The notes below the pieces were generated by a model. That model worked only from the letters and a program-made list of their open reading frames with translations, searched no databases and was not told the DNA's origin. Positions 1 through 9,570 of a stretch of 64,000 nt of DNA are shown here, piece by piece. The stretch covers positions 2,842,692-2,906,691 of the forward strand of contig CP051239.1 of assembly GCA_017794945.1 (NCBI GenBank), in the 5' to 3' direction. Origin of the DNA: Alcanivorax sp. Its GTDB lineage: Bacteria > Pseudomonadota > Gammaproteobacteria > Pseudomonadales > Alcanivoracaceae. The translations under genes were made by a program, and so were the position numbers. The number at the start of each line of letters is the position of its first letter. Position 1 is the first letter of the stretch.

Positions 1-1
1 G

Positions 2-367
2 CCGCTGCTGATCGCCGTCACCGTGCTCACCAGCCAGGAACGGGCCGACCTCCAGGAAATCGGCATCGACCACGAACCCGAGGACCAGGTCCGTCGCCTG
101 GCGGCTCTGACCCGCGACAGCGGTCTCGACGGCGTGGTCTGCTCGGCCCGTGAGGCCGCCATGCTGCGCGCCGCCTGCGGCGATGATTTCGCCCTGGTCA
201 CCCCCGGCATTCGTCCGGCCGGCAGCGCCGGTGACGACCAGCGCCGGGTGGTGACGCCGTCCCAGGCCCGCGAATGGGGTGTGGACTTCATGGTCATCGG
301 CCGACCCATCACCCGTGCGGATAATCCCACGGCGGCGGTCGACGATATCCTACAAAGCCTTTCCTGA
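2..367 (+). CDS. pyrF: Orotidine 5'-phosphate decarboxylase, C-terminal part
   Basis: This gene begins before the window; 121 C-terminal residues are visible in a frame open from base 2. OMP decarboxylase converts orotidine monophosphate to UMP, the last step of de novo pyrimidine synthesis. The visible part has the family's barrel strand [11 protein letters not shown], the VTPGIRP phosphate-binding loop and the closing GRPI motif near the end, where the substrate phosphate is bound. The stop at 365-367 is at the expected place for a family of about 230-240 residues. The next gene lies 97 bp downstream on the same strand and looks independent. Identification is firm; only the N-terminal half, with the catalytic Lys/Asp set, cannot be checked. 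Confidence 0.95.
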   Translation, partial: PLLIAVTVLTSQERADLQEIGIDHEPEDQVRRLAALTRDSGLDGVVCSAREAAMLRAACGDDFALVTPGIRPAGSAGDDQRRVVTPSQAREWGVDFMVIGRPITRADNPTAAVDDILQSLS

Positions 368-464
368 TCAGAGCGCGTAAAGTCACCGCGCGGGCTTACA
401 GCGCCGCCACGCCGTCCCACCTAGAGTAGAACGTTCTGACCCAAAGCGATAAGGAGAAAGGACG

Positions 465-791
465 ATGACACTCTATGGAAAGAAACCGTATGGCAGCAAA
501 CTCTATCCCGCTCTGTTGCTCAGCCTGATGTTGTTCGGCGGCATGCCCGCCGCCCAGGCCGCCACCGGCGCGGAAGGCGCCAGCGCCGCTGCCGTGGACA
601 CCACGGTGAGCCTGAACAGCGCCGGGGTTGAGGAATTGCAGACCCTGAAAGGCATTGGCCCCAAAACCGCCGCGTCCATCGTGGCATGGCGGGACCGGGA
701 GGGGCCCTTCGAATCCGTCGATCAGCTTTTGGCGGTAAAGGGCATTGGTGAAATGACGTTGTCGCGGATCCGCGACCGGCTGAGTCTCTGA
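465..791 (+). CDS. ComEA-family helix-hairpin-helix protein, secreted
   Basis: A 108-residue protein with an N-terminal signal sequence (hydrophobic stretch about residues 14-32, Ala-rich cleavage region near AQAATG). It carries a ComEA-type DNA-binding module of two helix-hairpin-helix motifs, LKGIGP at 61-66 and VKGIGE at 91-96. Small single-domain proteins of this kind in gammaproteobacteria are periplasmic DNA-binding proteins; some help pull DNA in during natural transformation, but many have no tested role. A good ribosome binding site (AGGAGAAAGG) sits just before the ATG. A strong terminator follows at 845-878. The family is clear; involvement in competence is inference. Confidence 0.85.
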   Translation: MTLYGKKPYGSKLYPALLLSLMLFGGMPAAQAATGAEGASAAAVDTTVSLNSAGVEELQTLKGIGPKTAASIVAWRDREGPFESVDQLLAVKGIGEMTLSRIRDRLSL

Positions 792-844
792 GTGCCGGAG
801 ACTGTTAACGCGGAATGCCGCCCGCTCTTCCGTCATTCCGCTTA

Positions 845-878
845 CCGGCCGTCCTTTCCCCGGGACGGCCGGCTTTTT
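845..878 (+). terminator. Rho-independent terminator after the ComEA-like gene
   Basis: A perfect 10-bp stem (CCGGCCGTCC at 845-854 with GGACGGCCGG at 863-872) and an 8-nt loop are followed by C and five T. It lies 53 bp after the stop of the helix-hairpin-helix gene and ends that transcript. The first palindromic composite element begins shortly after it. Confidence 0.9.
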
Positions 879-949
879 ATGTTCTGCCTTCGAGATGGTG
901 CTTTGTATCTGAGATGCAGTGCAATAGTGGTGCCTTCCGGGAAAGCCCG

Positions 950-1320
950 TGCTGCGACTTCGTAGCCCGGTTCGGTCTCGGTGCCAGTCTCCAGGACCCG
1001 CCGTGAATACGTCCCTGTAGGCTTGCCGCAGCGGCGGACCGGTTCGGCTCCCTGCCTCACACAGTCCTGGAGACTGGCACCGAGACCGAACCTCCCTTGG
1101 GAGCAAGCCGCCGAGCCTTCTGGAAAGGTTCGGTGCAGCGATAACCCGGGACACCGGAATCTCGCGAGTGAGCGTGCCTGTGTTCTGCCCTTCCGGGACC
1201 CTGGAGAACAGGACGTTCGACAGGGAGTCTACAGGGATGTATTCACGACGTTCCCGGAAGGGTAGAACACAGGCACGCTCCCCCGCTGGAGAGAGCCTGC
1301 CCGCTAAACCGCCATGGTTT
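950..1320. repeat. Composite palindromic repeat element, copy A
   Basis: This fills most of the 531-bp gap between two convergent genes. It has two long inverted repeats joined by a conserved spacer. Palindrome 1 has perfect 29-bp arms at 969-997 and 1064-1092 around a 66-nt loop. Palindrome 2 has 28-bp arms with one mismatch at 1171-1198 and 1252-1279 around a 53-nt loop. Both loops contain the same core, CGTGAATACGTCCCTGTAG or its near complement. The right end (CCCGCTAAACCGCC at about 1300) lies a few bases from the stop of nth. Open frames across it on both strands are by-products of the palindromes and look unlike protein. Copies B and C share this structure. The left boundary is not well defined. 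Confidence 0.85.
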
Positions 1321-1322
1321 TT

Positions 1323-1961
1323 TCAGCTCGGACGCTTGGTGATCGGAAACTCGCAGAGGTCGGCGATGATGCACTCGCCGCATTTGGGCTTGCGCGCCAC
1401 GCAGGTGTAGCGGCCGTGCAGAATCAGCCAGTGATGGCAGTCCCGCTTGAACTCTTCCGGCACGGTCCGCATCAGCCGTTGCTCCACCTCCACCACGTTC
1501 TTGCCCGGCGCGATGCGCGTTCTATTCGAGACCCGGAAGATGTGTGTGTCCACGGCGATGGTGGGCTCGCCAAAAGCGGTATTCAGCACCACGTTGGCGG
1601 TCTTGCGGCCAACGCCGGGCAGCGCCTCCAGGGCCGCTCTGGAGCGGGGCACCTCGCCGTCGTGCTGTTCGATCAGCTGGTCGCAGAGTTTGATGATATT
1701 GGCGGCCTTGGAATTAAACAGGCCGATGGTTTTGATGTAGGTTTTCAGGCCCTCCACGCCGAGGGCGCGGATGGCGTGGGGCGTGTTGGCCACCGGGAAG
1801 AGTTTCGCGGTGGCTTTGTTGACGCCCACGTCGGTGGCCTGGGCGGACAGCACCACGGCCACCAGCAGTTCGAACGGCGTGGTGAAATAGAGTTCGGTGG
1901 TGGGGCGCGGTCGCTGCTCGCGCAACCGCCGAAAGATTTCGGTGCGTTTTTCGCGGTTCAT
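1323..1961 (-). CDS. nth: Endonuclease III (DNA glycosylase/AP lyase)
   Basis: This 212-residue protein removes oxidised pyrimidines and nicks the abasic site in base-excision repair. It has the helix-hairpin-helix LPGVGRKTANVV with the catalytic Lys, the catalytic Asp in VDTHIFR, and the C-terminal [4Fe-4S] cluster ligands in the spacing C-x6-C-x2-C-x5-C near residues 187-203. The length matches the family. The frame stays open upstream, but the family start MNREKR fits the ATG at 1959-1961. In many gammaproteobacteria nth is the last gene of the rnf operon. Here a glycine-zipper gene separates it from rnfE, so it may have its own promoter (TATACT on the minus strand just upstream). Confidence 0.96.
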   Translation of the reverse strand: MNREKRTEIFRRLREQRPRPTTELYFTTPFELLVAVVLSAQATDVGVNKATAKLFPVANTPHAIRALGVEGLKTYIKTIGLFNSKAANIIKLCDQLIEQHDGEVPRSRAALEALPGVGRKTANVVLNTAFGEPTIAVDTHIFRVSNRTRIAPGKNVVEVEQRLMRTVPEEFKRDCHHWLILHGRYTCVARKPKCGECIIADLCEFPITKRPS

Positions 1962-2008
1962 GGCGTCGGGTTCGCTGGCGAAAAACGGGCAGTATAACGG
2001 AGGGATGA

Positions 2009-2029
2009 CCGGGCGGCGACGCCGCCCGG
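2009..2029. terminator. GC-rich hairpin after the glycine-zipper gene
   Basis: A perfect 9-bp stem (CCGGGCGGC at 2009-2017 with GCCGCCCGG at 2021-2029) and a 3-nt loop lie just past the stop of the minus-strand glycine-zipper gene. No U tract follows on either strand, so it may be an mRNA-end stabiliser or a weak terminator rather than a classic one. Confidence 0.45.
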
Positions 2030-2053
2030 TAGGGGCGTTCCTGTCTTGGTGCG

Positions 2054-2581
2054 TTAGTCGGTGACGACCTGGCCGTTTTCCACCGGCAGGCGATCGCCGG
2101 GTTCGTTGTCCATGCGCACGGTTTGGGTCTGACCATCGAAGCGGTAGGTGACGTTGTAGCCCACCTGTTCGCTGCGGGTTTCCATAATGGTCTGGCAACG
2201 TTCCTCGGTAGTGGTATAGGTGTTGCCTTCCTGGATACGTTCCTGCGCCTTGTTGCCCGCGTAACCGCCGGCCACGGCGCCCGCCGCGGTGGCCACGTCC
2301 TTGCCGCTGCCGCCACCGAACTGGTGGCCGATCACACCGCCGACCACCGCGCCAATCGCACTGCCTGCGATCTGGTGTTTATCCTTGACCGGTTTCTGTC
2401 GTTGCACGGTGACTTGTTCGCAACGCTGGTTGGGCTCCTGCCAGGTTTTCGTGGCGGGTTCCACTTTGACCACTTCGGCGTAACGGCCTTCGTCGTTGAT
2501 CGCCTGGTAGCCGCCGTAACCGACACCGGCGACGGCCACGGTGCCTACCACGGCGAGTGCCACGGTTGCTGCTGTTTTCAT
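2054..2581 (-). CDS. Glycine-zipper 2TM-domain envelope protein
   Basis: A 175-residue protein that starts MKTAATVALAVVG, with a membrane or signal segment over about residues 4-24. Its centre (about residues 70-112) is a glycine zipper (IGAVVGGVIGHQFGGG, then AGAVAGGYAGNKAQE), the Rick_17kDa/SlyB-like two-helix hairpin that inserts in membranes. Flanking parts hold two Cys pairs (QRCEQV, ERCQTI), suggesting a periplasmic disulphide-bonded portion. There is no lipobox, unlike SlyB. The start was chosen at 2581 because a strong GGAGG lies just upstream and the signal sequence begins there; the frame continues further upstream. Proteins of this family are envelope components without a defined biochemical role. 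Confidence 0.8.
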   Translation of the reverse strand: MKTAATVALAVVGTVAVAGVGYGGYQAINDEGRYAEVVKVEPATKTWQEPNQRCEQVTVQRQKPVKDKHQIAGSAIGAVVGGVIGHQFGGGSGKDVATAAGAVAGGYAGNKAQERIQEGNTYTTTEERCQTIMETRSEQVGYNVTYRFDGQTQTVRMDNEPGDRLPVENGQVVTD

Positions 2582-2767
2582 GGGGGCCTCCTTTCTGATT
2601 CTTGGCGTGCGCCGGTCACTGGCGCGCGCCCTCATGGAATGGCCCTATTCTCGCCTGGGAGAGGCTGTGAAAGTTGTATAACGCTGTTAAAAGCGCCGTG
2701 CCTTTGAACCAGGTCACTGGGGCTACGACATTAGAACGGCAACTGTGTTGGCCTGATCACCCGCTTT

Positions 2768-3481
2768 TCAGCTCACCTTGCCGGTGGTGCGCACCCGCCG
2801 GCTGGTGGTGGGCTGCTCGGCCTGTTTCGCTTTGCGCGCCTCTTTGAGACGCCGGTCGATAACGTTTTTGCCGGCGATGATCAGCCCCAGGCCGATAAAC
2901 GCACCCGGCGGCAGCACCGCGAATAAAAATCCGGGGTAGTCGGAAAATATTTCCAGGCGCCAGTTGGACGCCACCGGGCCGAGCAACAGCTGCATGTTAT
3001 CGAACAGCGTGCCCTGGCCGATCAACTCGCGCATACCGCCGAGAATTACGAGGATGACCAGGAAGCCGGCGCCCATCATGAAGCCGTCCAGCAACGAGGG
3101 CAGCACCGGGTTTTTACTGGCGAAGGCGTCGGCGCGGCCCAGCACGGTGCAGTTGGTCACGATCAGGGGAATGAAAATCCCCAGGATCTCGTACAACTCG
3201 AAGGTGAAGGCGCGCATCAGCATTTCGATCACCGTCACCAGGGCGGCGATGATCATCACGAAGGCGGGCAGCCGCACCGCGTCGGTGACATAGGCGCGGA
3301 TCAGCGACACGGCGCCGTTGGAGCCCATCAGTACCACCAGCGTGGCCAGCCCCAGGCCCAGCGCGTTCACCACCGTGCCGGTCACCGCCAGCAGAGGGCA
3401 CAGGCCGAGTATCTGCACGGTGGCCGGGTTGTTGTTCCAGAGCCCGTCCAGGGTGATTTTCCGGTAGTCGGTGTCAGCCAC
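2768..3481 (-). CDS. rnfE: Rnf/Rsx electron transport complex subunit E
   Basis: A 237-residue integral inner-membrane protein of the RnfA/RnfE family, with about six membrane spans, the typical opening [23 protein letters not shown] and the conserved [20 protein letters not shown] segment. RnfA and RnfE are homologous and oppositely oriented; each contributes to a membrane-embedded iron-sulphur centre, and the conserved Cys residues (GLCPLLA, TNCTVLG) are present. Last of six rnf genes; it overlaps the end of rnfG by 8 bp. The C-terminal tail is rich in Arg, Lys and Thr, longer and more basic than usual. The complex couples electron flow between NADH and ferredoxin to ion movement, or keeps SoxR reduced. 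Confidence 0.96.
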   Translation of the reverse strand: MADTDYRKITLDGLWNNNPATVQILGLCPLLAVTGTVVNALGLGLATLVVLMGSNGAVSLIRAYVTDAVRLPAFVMIIAALVTVIEMLMRAFTFELYEILGIFIPLIVTNCTVLGRADAFASKNPVLPSLLDGFMMGAGFLVILVILGGMRELIGQGTLFDNMQLLLGPVASNWRLEIFSDYPGFLFAVLPPGAFIGLGLIIAGKNVIDRRLKEARKAKQAEQPTTSRRVRTTGKVS

Positions 3482-4133
3482 GGCAGGCCTCCCTCGTGCT
3501 GTCTGGGGCGTCGTCGGTGGCCGGTGCCTGGAACAGCTGCTCTTTGTGATCGCGGAAATAAAGCAGAGCGCGGTGCACGGCGCCGACCACGGCGCGCGGA
3601 GTGATGGTGGCGCCGGTGAAGCTGTCGAAGCTTCCGCCGTCTTTCTTCACTGCCCAGCCCGTGTCATCCGGGTTCGACAGGGAGCGGCCATTGAAGTGGG
3701 TGATCCAGTCGGATTTGCGCCGCTCTATTTTGTCGCCCAGGCCCGGAGTTTCGTTGTGCGGCGGCACCGCCCGCACGCCCAGCACGCGGCCGTCGGTGTC
3801 CACGCCCACGATCAAGTCAATGGCGCCGCCATAGCCGTCGGGGGCGGTGGCTTCGAGTACCGCGCCGGCGGGCTCGCCGTCGCGGCGGGCCCGGTAGATA
3901 TGCTGCACGCCGTTGCCGAGCAGCGGTTCACGCACTTCAATGCGGTCCGTGATCAGCACGTTGTCGTGGTGGTCAGCGGGCATGACCTGGGCCAGGGAGT
4001 CGATCAGCGCGTTCTGGCGGTTGCATTCCACCCGGGGCAGGGTGGCCTGGTTGGTGAGCGCCAGGGCGGCGGCGGTGCCGATGGCGAACAGCCCCAGAAT
4101 CACGGCGTTGCGGGTGATCGCCTGGCGGATCAT
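3474..4133 (-). CDS. rnfG: Rnf/Rsx electron transport complex subunit G
   Basis: A 219-residue FMN-bearing subunit. One N-terminal membrane helix (about residues 8-28) anchors a periplasmic FMN-binding domain. The motif SFTGAT is at residues 171-176, where the last Thr carries covalently bound FMN through its phosphate. The GLGDKIE segment of the FMN-binding domain is at about 131-137. It overlaps rnfD by 4 bp upstream and rnfE by 8 bp downstream, so translation is probably coupled along the operon. All expected family features are present. Confidence 0.95.
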   Translation of the reverse strand: MIRQAITRNAVILGLFAIGTAAALALTNQATLPRVECNRQNALIDSLAQVMPADHHDNVLITDRIEVREPLLGNGVQHIYRARRDGEPAGAVLEATAPDGYGGAIDLIVGVDTDGRVLGVRAVPPHNETPGLGDKIERRKSDWITHFNGRSLSNPDDTGWAVKKDGGSFDSFTGATITPRAVVGAVHRALLYFRDHKEQLFQAPATDDAPDSTREACRG

Positions 4134-5149
4134 GGGTTGGCCCCCTTGTTTGCCTTGCGGTGCCCGTAGGCACGCGGCTGGGTGTAGTAATCAATAAACG
4201 GGGCCGACAGATTGAGCAAAAGCACGGCGAACGCCACCGCGTCCGGGTAGCCGCCGAAAGTGCGGATCACCCAGATCAGCAGGCCGATCAGCAGGGCGTA
4301 GATAAACCGGCCCAGGCGGCTGGTGGCGGCGCTTACCGGGTCGGTGGCGATGAAGAACGCGCCCAGCATGGCGCCGCCGGAAAACAGGTGGAACAGCGGG
4401 CCGGCAAAGCGCGCCGCGTCCACTTGGTGCGCGATCAGCGCCGGCAGAGCCAGGCCGGCCAGGAACGCCACCGGAATCTGCCAGGTGATGATGCGGCGCG
4501 CCAGCAGGTAGAGGCCGCCGAGCAGGAACGCCAGATTGACGGCTTCCCAGCCCGGGCCCGCCAATTCCCCGGCAAGGATATCGCGGCCGGCCAGCGCCTC
4601 AGCGTCGCCGGCCCAGGTGCGGAAGGTGTCCAGGGGCGTGGCGCCGGTGAAGGCGTCCGCCGGCGCCTGGCCCAGGAACAGGGCGAGGCTGTCCGCCGGC
4701 GCGGGCGCGTCGCCGGGCGCGATCCACTGGGTCATCGCCACCGGGAAGGAAATCAGTAACAGCACATAGCCGATCATGGCCGGGTTGAAGGGGTTCATGC
4801 CCAGGCCACCATAGAGCTGCTTGGCCACCACGATGGCGAAGCCGACGCCGATCAGCGTCAGCCACCAGGGCGCGGTGGGCGGCAGGGCCAGGCCCAGCAG
4901 CACGGCGGTGACCACGGCGCTCCAGTCCTTCAGATAAAACGCCACCGGCTTGCCCCGGGCGCGCAGGAACAGCGCTTCGCAGACCAGCGCCACCAGCACC
5001 GCCCAAAGCACGTTGAGCAGGCTGCCCAGGCCGAACTGCCAGACCAGCGCCGCCAGGCCGGGCAGGGTGGCGTAGACCACCTGGCGCATCACCGCGCCGG
5101 TGTCGGTGTGGCGGCTGGTGTGCGGGGACGGGGCGTTGATCAGGCTCAT
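4130..5149 (-). CDS. rnfD: Rnf/Rsx electron transport complex subunit D
   Basis: A 339-residue polytopic membrane protein of the NqrB/RnfD family. It has multiple hydrophobic segments, the family signature GGLGMNPFNPAMIGY at about 114-128 and the covalent FMN site TGAT at about 168-171 (FTGATPLDTF). The C-terminal half holds ATDPVSAATSRLGR, also typical. It lies between rnfC and rnfG with 4-bp overlaps at both ends. It passes electrons through the membrane within the Rnf complex. Confidence 0.96.
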   Translation of the reverse strand: MSLINAPSPHTSRHTDTGAVMRQVVYATLPGLAALVWQFGLGSLLNVLWAVLVALVCEALFLRARGKPVAFYLKDWSAVVTAVLLGLALPPTAPWWLTLIGVGFAIVVAKQLYGGLGMNPFNPAMIGYVLLLISFPVAMTQWIAPGDAPAPADSLALFLGQAPADAFTGATPLDTFRTWAGDAEALAGRDILAGELAGPGWEAVNLAFLLGGLYLLARRIITWQIPVAFLAGLALPALIAHQVDAARFAGPLFHLFSGGAMLGAFFIATDPVSAATSRLGRFIYALLIGLLIWVIRTFGGYPDAVAFAVLLLNLSAPFIDYYTQPRAYGHRKANKGANP

Positions 5150-7638
5150 TCTTCCACCAGCCCCTGTTCTTCCACGGCGGTTTTCAACGCCAGGCGGGTC
5201 AGTTGCGCGTGTTCTTGCAAAGCGTCCAGTTCCGAATTCAGGGTTTCCAGGGTGTCCGCGTCCGAGGTGTCGCGGCGCCGCTCCAGCTCATCGGCCTTGT
5301 CGCGCAGGGCGCTTTCCGCCCGGGCCGCGTCCAGCTTCAGGGTTTTCAGGTCCTTGCCGGTGTGGGCGAGGATATCCGCCTTGGCCTGTTCCACCAGGGC
5401 GTCCAGGGCGTCACGGCAGTGGTCCGCCTTGGCTTTCAGTTTCTCCACCTTGGCGTGCATGGCGGCGAGGGCCTCGTCGCTGTCCTGGCCGGCGCGCTCG
5501 GCCCGTTCCACCGCGGCGTGGGCCTCCTTGTACTGTTTGTGCGCCATGTTGTAGGCCGTTTTCAGGCCCTTGAGGCGTTTCTGGCGTTTACCGGCGGCCT
5601 GCTCATCCACGGCCGTGTTGGCGACGGACGGGGTATCGGCCGGCTTCTCCGGTGATGTGCCGCTGTCCTGGGTTGACGGTGCCGGCGCGGCGGGGGGCGC
5701 CGCCGGCCCCTGGGCCGCCTTGGCGTCGCGCAACTCGGCTTTCAGGCGGTCCGCCTCCGCTTTCAGCTGGTCCGCCCGGGCGCGCAATTCGGCGGCGTCG
5801 TCGGTTTCCTCGGCCTCGGCGTGCTTGGCGGCTTTCACCGCCGCCTTGTAGGCGCTGGAGGCTTCGCCCACCGCCTTCTTAAGGTCCGCCAGGGCGGAGG
5901 ATTCGGCGGGCGCCGCCGCTGGCGCGGGGGCCGTGGCCTTGGCGTCGCGCAGGGCCGCCTTGGCCCGGTCCGCTTCGGCTTTGAGGCTGTCGGCCCGGGC
6001 GCGTAGCTCGGCGGCGTTGTCCGCTTCCTGGGCTTCGGCGGTCTTGGCGGCTTTCACCGCCGCTTTGTAGGCGCTGGAGGCCTGGCCCACTTCTTTCTTG
6101 AGCGCCGCCAGCTTTTCGTCGCCGGCGCCGCTTTCCGTGGCCGCTTCCTGTTTCTTGCGGTTCGCTTCCAGGCGGGCGCGGCGGCGGGCTTCTTTCTCCG
6201 CCTGCTCCCGTTCCAGCCGGGCCTGGCGGGCTTCGAAACGCTCCCGGGCGCGGTCCGCCTTGATCTGCTCGGCGGTCTGGGTGCGGATTTCCCCCTTGGC
6301 ATAGCGGTAGTACTGCACCAGGGGAATATGGCTGGGGCACACATAGGCGCAGGCGCCGCACTCGATGCAGTCCATCAGATTGTGGTGCTGGGCGCGCTCG
6401 AAGTCGTCGGTTTTCGCGTACCAGTAGAGCTGTTGCGGTAGCAGGTTGGCCGGGCACACCTCGGCACAGGCGCCGCAGCGGATGCACGCCTGCTCCGGCG
6501 GCGGTTCAGGCAGCTCTTCGGCGCTGGCGGCAATGATGCAGTTGCTGGTTTTGACCACCGGCACCGACGGATCGTGCAGGGTAAAGCCCATCATGGGCCC
6601 GCCCATGACCAGGCGGCCTAGCCGGTCCTTGTCCACGCCCGCGTGGCGAAGAAGGTCGGCCACCGGCGTGCCCAGCCACACTTCGTAGTTGCCGGGGCGT
6701 GCCACGGCGTCGCCGGTGACGGTGGTGACCCGTGACAGCAGCGGCTCGCCGTCGTGCACCGCGCGTTTCACCGCCCAGGCGGTGCCCACGTTCTGGCAGA
6801 CCACGCCGCACTGGGCGGGGATGCTGCCGCTGGGCACCTCCTTGCCGGTGAGCAGCTGGATCAACTGTTTCTCGCCGCCGGAAGGGTACTTGGTGGGCAC
6901 CACGCGGATCTCCACATCGCTGTCGGCGCAGGCGGCGCGGAGGGCGGCGATGGCGTCGGGTTTGTTGTCCTCGATGCCGATCAGGGTGTCGTGGGGGTTG
7001 AGCAGGTACTGCAGAATCTGAATGCCGAGCACGATTTCATCGGCCCGTTCACGCATCAGGCGATCGTCGGCGGTGATGTAGGGCTCGCATTCCACCGCGT
7101 TGATGATCAACTGCTCCACGCGCTGATGGTCGCCCAGGTTTACCTTGACGCTGGTGGGGAAGCCGGCGCCGCCCAGGCCCGCCACCCCGGCGTCGCGCAG
7201 CAGGGCGATCAGTTTGCCCGGGCCCAGGCGGGTGTGGTCGGCCACTGGCCGGCGCTCCGCCCAGCGGTCCTCGCCGTCCGGCTCCAGCACGATGCACAGG
7301 GCGTCCATGCCGGAGGGGTGCTGAATCGGGCGCGGCCCCAGGGCCACCACGGTGCCGGAGGTGGGCGCGTGCAGGGCGGCGCTGACGGCGCCGGCGGGCT
7401 CGGCCAGCATCTGTCCTTTCAGGACCCGGTCGCCCACCGTCACGATGGGCCGCGCCGGGGCGCCCAGGTGCATATTCAGCGGCAGCACCAGCTGCGCGGG
7501 CCGGGGTCCCGGCGCGATCGGCGTCTGGTTGGACACGCTTTTGTGTTCGGCCGGGTGCACGCCGCCGGGGAAATCATAGGTGGGCGCGCGCCGCGCCCCG
7601 GGCACCAGACGCTGGAACAGGGTCAGGTTCGCTCTCAC
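5146..7638 (-). CDS. rnfC: Rnf/Rsx electron transport complex subunit C, with long coiled-coil tail
   Basis: An 830-residue peripheral subunit that takes electrons from NADH. Residues 1-450 are the conserved core: the Rnf N-terminal barrel, the nucleotide/FMN-binding part with [12 protein letters not shown], an SLBB-like part, and two [4Fe-4S] motifs ([24 protein letters not shown]). Residues about 450-830 form an Ala/Lys/Glu-rich tail predicted to be helical or coiled coil. The tail contains two near-identical tandem copies of a 73-codon unit starting [15 protein letters not shown] and [15 protein letters not shown]. Long, repetitive tails are also known in enteric and Pseudomonas RnfC, so the tail is unusual in length rather than in kind. 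It overlaps rnfB and rnfD by 4 bp each. Confidence 0.95.
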   Translation of the reverse strand: MRANLTLFQRLVPGARRAPTYDFPGGVHPAEHKSVSNQTPIAPGPRPAQLVLPLNMHLGAPARPIVTVGDRVLKGQMLAEPAGAVSAALHAPTSGTVVALGPRPIQHPSGMDALCIVLEPDGEDRWAERRPVADHTRLGPGKLIALLRDAGVAGLGGAGFPTSVKVNLGDHQRVEQLIINAVECEPYITADDRLMRERADEIVLGIQILQYLLNPHDTLIGIEDNKPDAIAALRAACADSDVEIRVVPTKYPSGGEKQLIQLLTGKEVPSGSIPAQCGVVCQNVGTAWAVKRAVHDGEPLLSRVTTVTGDAVARPGNYEVWLGTPVADLLRHAGVDKDRLGRLVMGGPMMGFTLHDPSVPVVKTSNCIIAASAEELPEPPPEQACIRCGACAEVCPANLLPQQLYWYAKTDDFERAQHHNLMDCIECGACAYVCPSHIPLVQYYRYAKGEIRTQTAEQIKADRARERFEARQARLEREQAEKEARRRARLEANRKKQEAATESGAGDEKLAALKKEVGQASSAYKAAVKAAKTAEAQEADNAAELRARADSLKAEADRAKAALRDAKATAPAPAAAPAESSALADLKKAVGEASSAYKAAVKAAKHAEAEETDDAAELRARADQLKAEADRLKAELRDAKAAQGPAAPPAAPAPSTQDSGTSPEKPADTPSVANTAVDEQAAGKRQKRLKGLKTAYNMAHKQYKEAHAAVERAERAGQDSDEALAAMHAKVEKLKAKADHCRDALDALVEQAKADILAHTGKDLKTLKLDAARAESALRDKADELERRRDTSDADTLETLNSELDALQEHAQLTRLALKTAVEEQGLVEE

Positions 7639-8219
7639 AGGTTCACCACTTCAATGCGCTGTTCCGGGCGGCGGCCGATGCCGGCGGGCCGGTCCCAGGT
7701 CCAGGTGGCCAGGGTCACCGGGCGCTCGATCATGTCGATGCAGTCCACCGGACAGGGGTCCACGCACAGGTCGCAACCGGTGCACTCATCGGCGATCACC
7801 GTGTGCATCTGTTTGGCGGCGCCGACGATGGCGTCCACCGGACAGGCCTGAATGCACTTGGTGCAGCCGATACACTCGTCCTCGCGGATGTACGCCACGC
7901 GCTCCACGCTGGCGTCCTCGGCGCCCTCGTTATCCAGCGGCAGCACTTCGCGGCCAAGCAGGTCGGCCAGCGCTTCCACGGTGGTCTCGCCGCCCGGCGG
8001 GCAGCGGTTGTGTTCCTCGCCTTCGGCGATGGCTTCGGCGTAGGGGCGGCAGCCGGGGTGGCCGCACTGGCCGCACTGGGTTTGCGGCAGCAGGGCGTCG
8101 ATCTGCTCGACGATGGGGTCGCCTTCCACCTTGAATTTCTCGGAGGCGTAGCCGAGCACGGCGCCGAACAGCGCCGCCAGCCCGAGCAGGGCGGCGATGG
8201 CGATCAGTACGGTGGTCAT
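7635..8219 (-). CDS. rnfB: Rnf/Rsx electron transport complex subunit B (ferredoxin-like)
   Basis: A 194-residue iron-sulphur subunit. An N-terminal membrane anchor (about residues 3-25) precedes an Fe-S domain with CGQCGHPGC and two bacterial ferredoxin motifs, [12 protein letters not shown] and [12 protein letters not shown], each binding a [4Fe-4S] cluster. It is the ferredoxin-interacting subunit of the complex. The 4-bp overlaps with rnfA and rnfC show tight operon structure. The length is normal for the proteobacterial form. Confidence 0.96.
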   Translation of the reverse strand: MTTVLIAIAALLGLAALFGAVLGYASEKFKVEGDPIVEQIDALLPQTQCGQCGHPGCRPYAEAIAEGEEHNRCPPGGETTVEALADLLGREVLPLDNEGAEDASVERVAYIREDECIGCTKCIQACPVDAIVGAAKQMHTVIADECTGCDLCVDPCPVDCIDMIERPVTLATWTWDRPAGIGRRPEQRIEVVNL

Positions 8220-8803
8220 AACTTAATCAGCCCGGAAAAGCCCATGAACGCCAGGGACATCAGCCCGGCGGTGATCAGCCCGATGCTGGGGCCGCGGAAC
8301 GCCTCCGGCACATCCGCCACGGCAATACGCTCACGCATGGCGGCGAACAGAATCAGTACCAGTGAAAAGCCCAGGGCGGCGCCCAGGCCGTAGGTCAAAG
8401 AGCTCATGAAGGTGGCGTCGCTCTGACGCACGTTGAGCAGCGCCACGCCAAGCACCGCGCAGTTGGAGGTGATCAGCGGCAGGAACACGCCCAGCACCCG
8501 GTACAGCAGCGGGCTGGCTTTCTTGACGAACATCTCGGTGAACTGCACCGCCACGGCGATCACCAGGATAAAACTGATGGTGCGCAGATACTCAAGTTCG
8601 AACGGCACCAGGATATAGGCCCAGGTGAGGTAGGCGAGCACCGATGACAGCGTCAGCACGAAGGTGGTGGCCAGCGACATGCCCATGGCGGTCTCCACCT
8701 TATTGGAGACGCCCATGAACGGGCACAGGCCGAGGAACTGCACCAGGACAAAGTTGTTCACCAGCACCGCGCTGATCAGGATGAGAAGGTATTCGGTCAT
8801 CAA
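8216..8803 (-). CDS. rnfA: Rnf/Rsx electron transport complex subunit A
   Basis: First gene of the rnf operon: a 195-residue membrane protein with about six spans, homologous to RnfE. Family hallmarks are [19 protein letters not shown] near the N-terminus and [14 protein letters not shown] in the centre; their Cys residues ligate the intramembrane cluster. Two adjacent ATG codons (8801-8803 and 8798-8800) are possible starts; the second gives the usual MTEYLLI. The operon promoter must lie in the 225-bp divergent gap upstream (8804-9028), which it shares with a Spy-like gene. Confidence 0.96.
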   Translation of the reverse strand: MMTEYLLILISAVLVNNFVLVQFLGLCPFMGVSNKVETAMGMSLATTFVLTLSSVLAYLTWAYILVPFELEYLRTISFILVIAVAVQFTEMFVKKASPLLYRVLGVFLPLITSNCAVLGVALLNVRQSDATFMSSLTYGLGAALGFSLVLILFAAMRERIAVADVPEAFRGPSIGLITAGLMSLAFMGFSGLIKL

Positions 8804-8922
8804 TTAGGGTCGGTTCGCGCTTGGGAACGGCGAGTTTAGCAAAATTTTCCGTTTCCGAGGTGTCCCGCTGGACCCCGCGTCATGACTCGGCTGCACAGGG
8901 GTGACCTGGAAGTCAGGACAAG

Positions 8923-8947
8923 CGGTTCCCTGTTGCGCGGGGAACCG
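8923..8947. promoter_or_regulatory. Inverted repeat in the rnfA / Spy-like divergent promoter region
   Basis: CGGTTCCC (8923-8930) pairs with GGGAACCG (8940-8947) around a 9-nt centre. It lies midway between the divergent starts of rnfA and the Spy-like gene. It could be an operator or an mRNA leader hairpin. I do not recognise the regulator. Confidence 0.35.
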
Positions 8948-9028
8948 GGGGTGACGTTTGGTTGCCTGATCCGGTAGCGTGACGCGTTCACGACTTTAAA
9001 CAGTCCACAAAACGTCTGGGAGATCTCT

Positions 9029-9493
9029 ATGACGACCTTGAAGCAAGTGAGCCTGGCGGCCCTGTTGGCCCTCGGTCTCGGTGCCACCGCAACCGCTCAG
9101 CAAGCGGCCCCCGGCCAGCAGCGCGGCGATCAGGTGGACCAGCTGGATCGCATGGTCGATCTGAGCGACGACCAAAAGCAGGAACTGCGTGAACTGATCA
9201 AGGATTCCGAAGGCAAGATCACGGAAATGCGCACCGAAGCGCAGCAGTTGCAGCAGGCCCTGAGCGACCAGATCGGTCCGGATTACGACGAAGGCGAAAT
9301 CCGCGACAACGCCGAAGAACTGGGCGAGCTGACCGGCGATGTGACCGCTGAAAGCGTGCTCCTTCAGGCCCGCATCCAGGACACGCTCACCGAAGAGCAG
9401 CGTGCCACCCTGGAAAAGCGTGCTCAGCAGCAGCGTGAGCAGATGCGCCAGATGCAGGAACAGATGCGTCAGCAGCAGCAGGGCGGTCAGTAA
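9029..9493 (+). CDS. Spy/CpxP-like periplasmic protein with LTxxQ motifs
   Basis: A 154-residue secreted protein with a signal peptide over residues 1-23 (cleavage near ATATAQ). It is followed by a fully helical, charged domain with two LTxxQ-like motifs (LSDDQKQEL at about 49-57, LTEEQRATL at about 119-127), the mark of Spy/CpxP/heavy-metal-resistance proteins. Relatives act as ATP-independent chaperones or stress sensors in the periplasm. The last 25 residues are almost all Gln, Met, Arg and Glu. The gene starts with a good upstream AGAT/GGGAG region and ends 50 bp before a terminator. The family is fairly sure; the specific job is unknown. Confidence 0.75.
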   Translation: MTTLKQVSLAALLALGLGATATAQQAAPGQQRGDQVDQLDRMVDLSDDQKQELRELIKDSEGKITEMRTEAQQLQQALSDQIGPDYDEGEIRDNAEELGELTGDVTAESVLLQARIQDTLTEEQRATLEKRAQQQREQMRQMQEQMRQQQQGGQ

Positions 9494-9543
9494 ACCTACC
9501 GTCCGTTCCGCGCCCCGAGCGGGCGCCACGGAACCATGAAAAG

Positions 9544-9570
9544 CCGCGGCCATCCGGTCGCGGTTTTTTT
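9544..9570 (+). terminator. Rho-independent terminator after the Spy-like gene
   Basis: A stem of CCGCG (9544-9548) with CGCGG (9559-9563), extendable inward, is followed by seven T (9564-9570). Copy B of the palindromic element starts immediately after the T tract. Confidence 0.85.

Noticed and set aside
396..1154. 252-codon minus-strand frame over the ComEA-like gene and palindromic element A
   Set aside because: It consists of antisense of a real gene followed by repeat sequence. The same peptide fragments recur at copies B and C as translated repeats.
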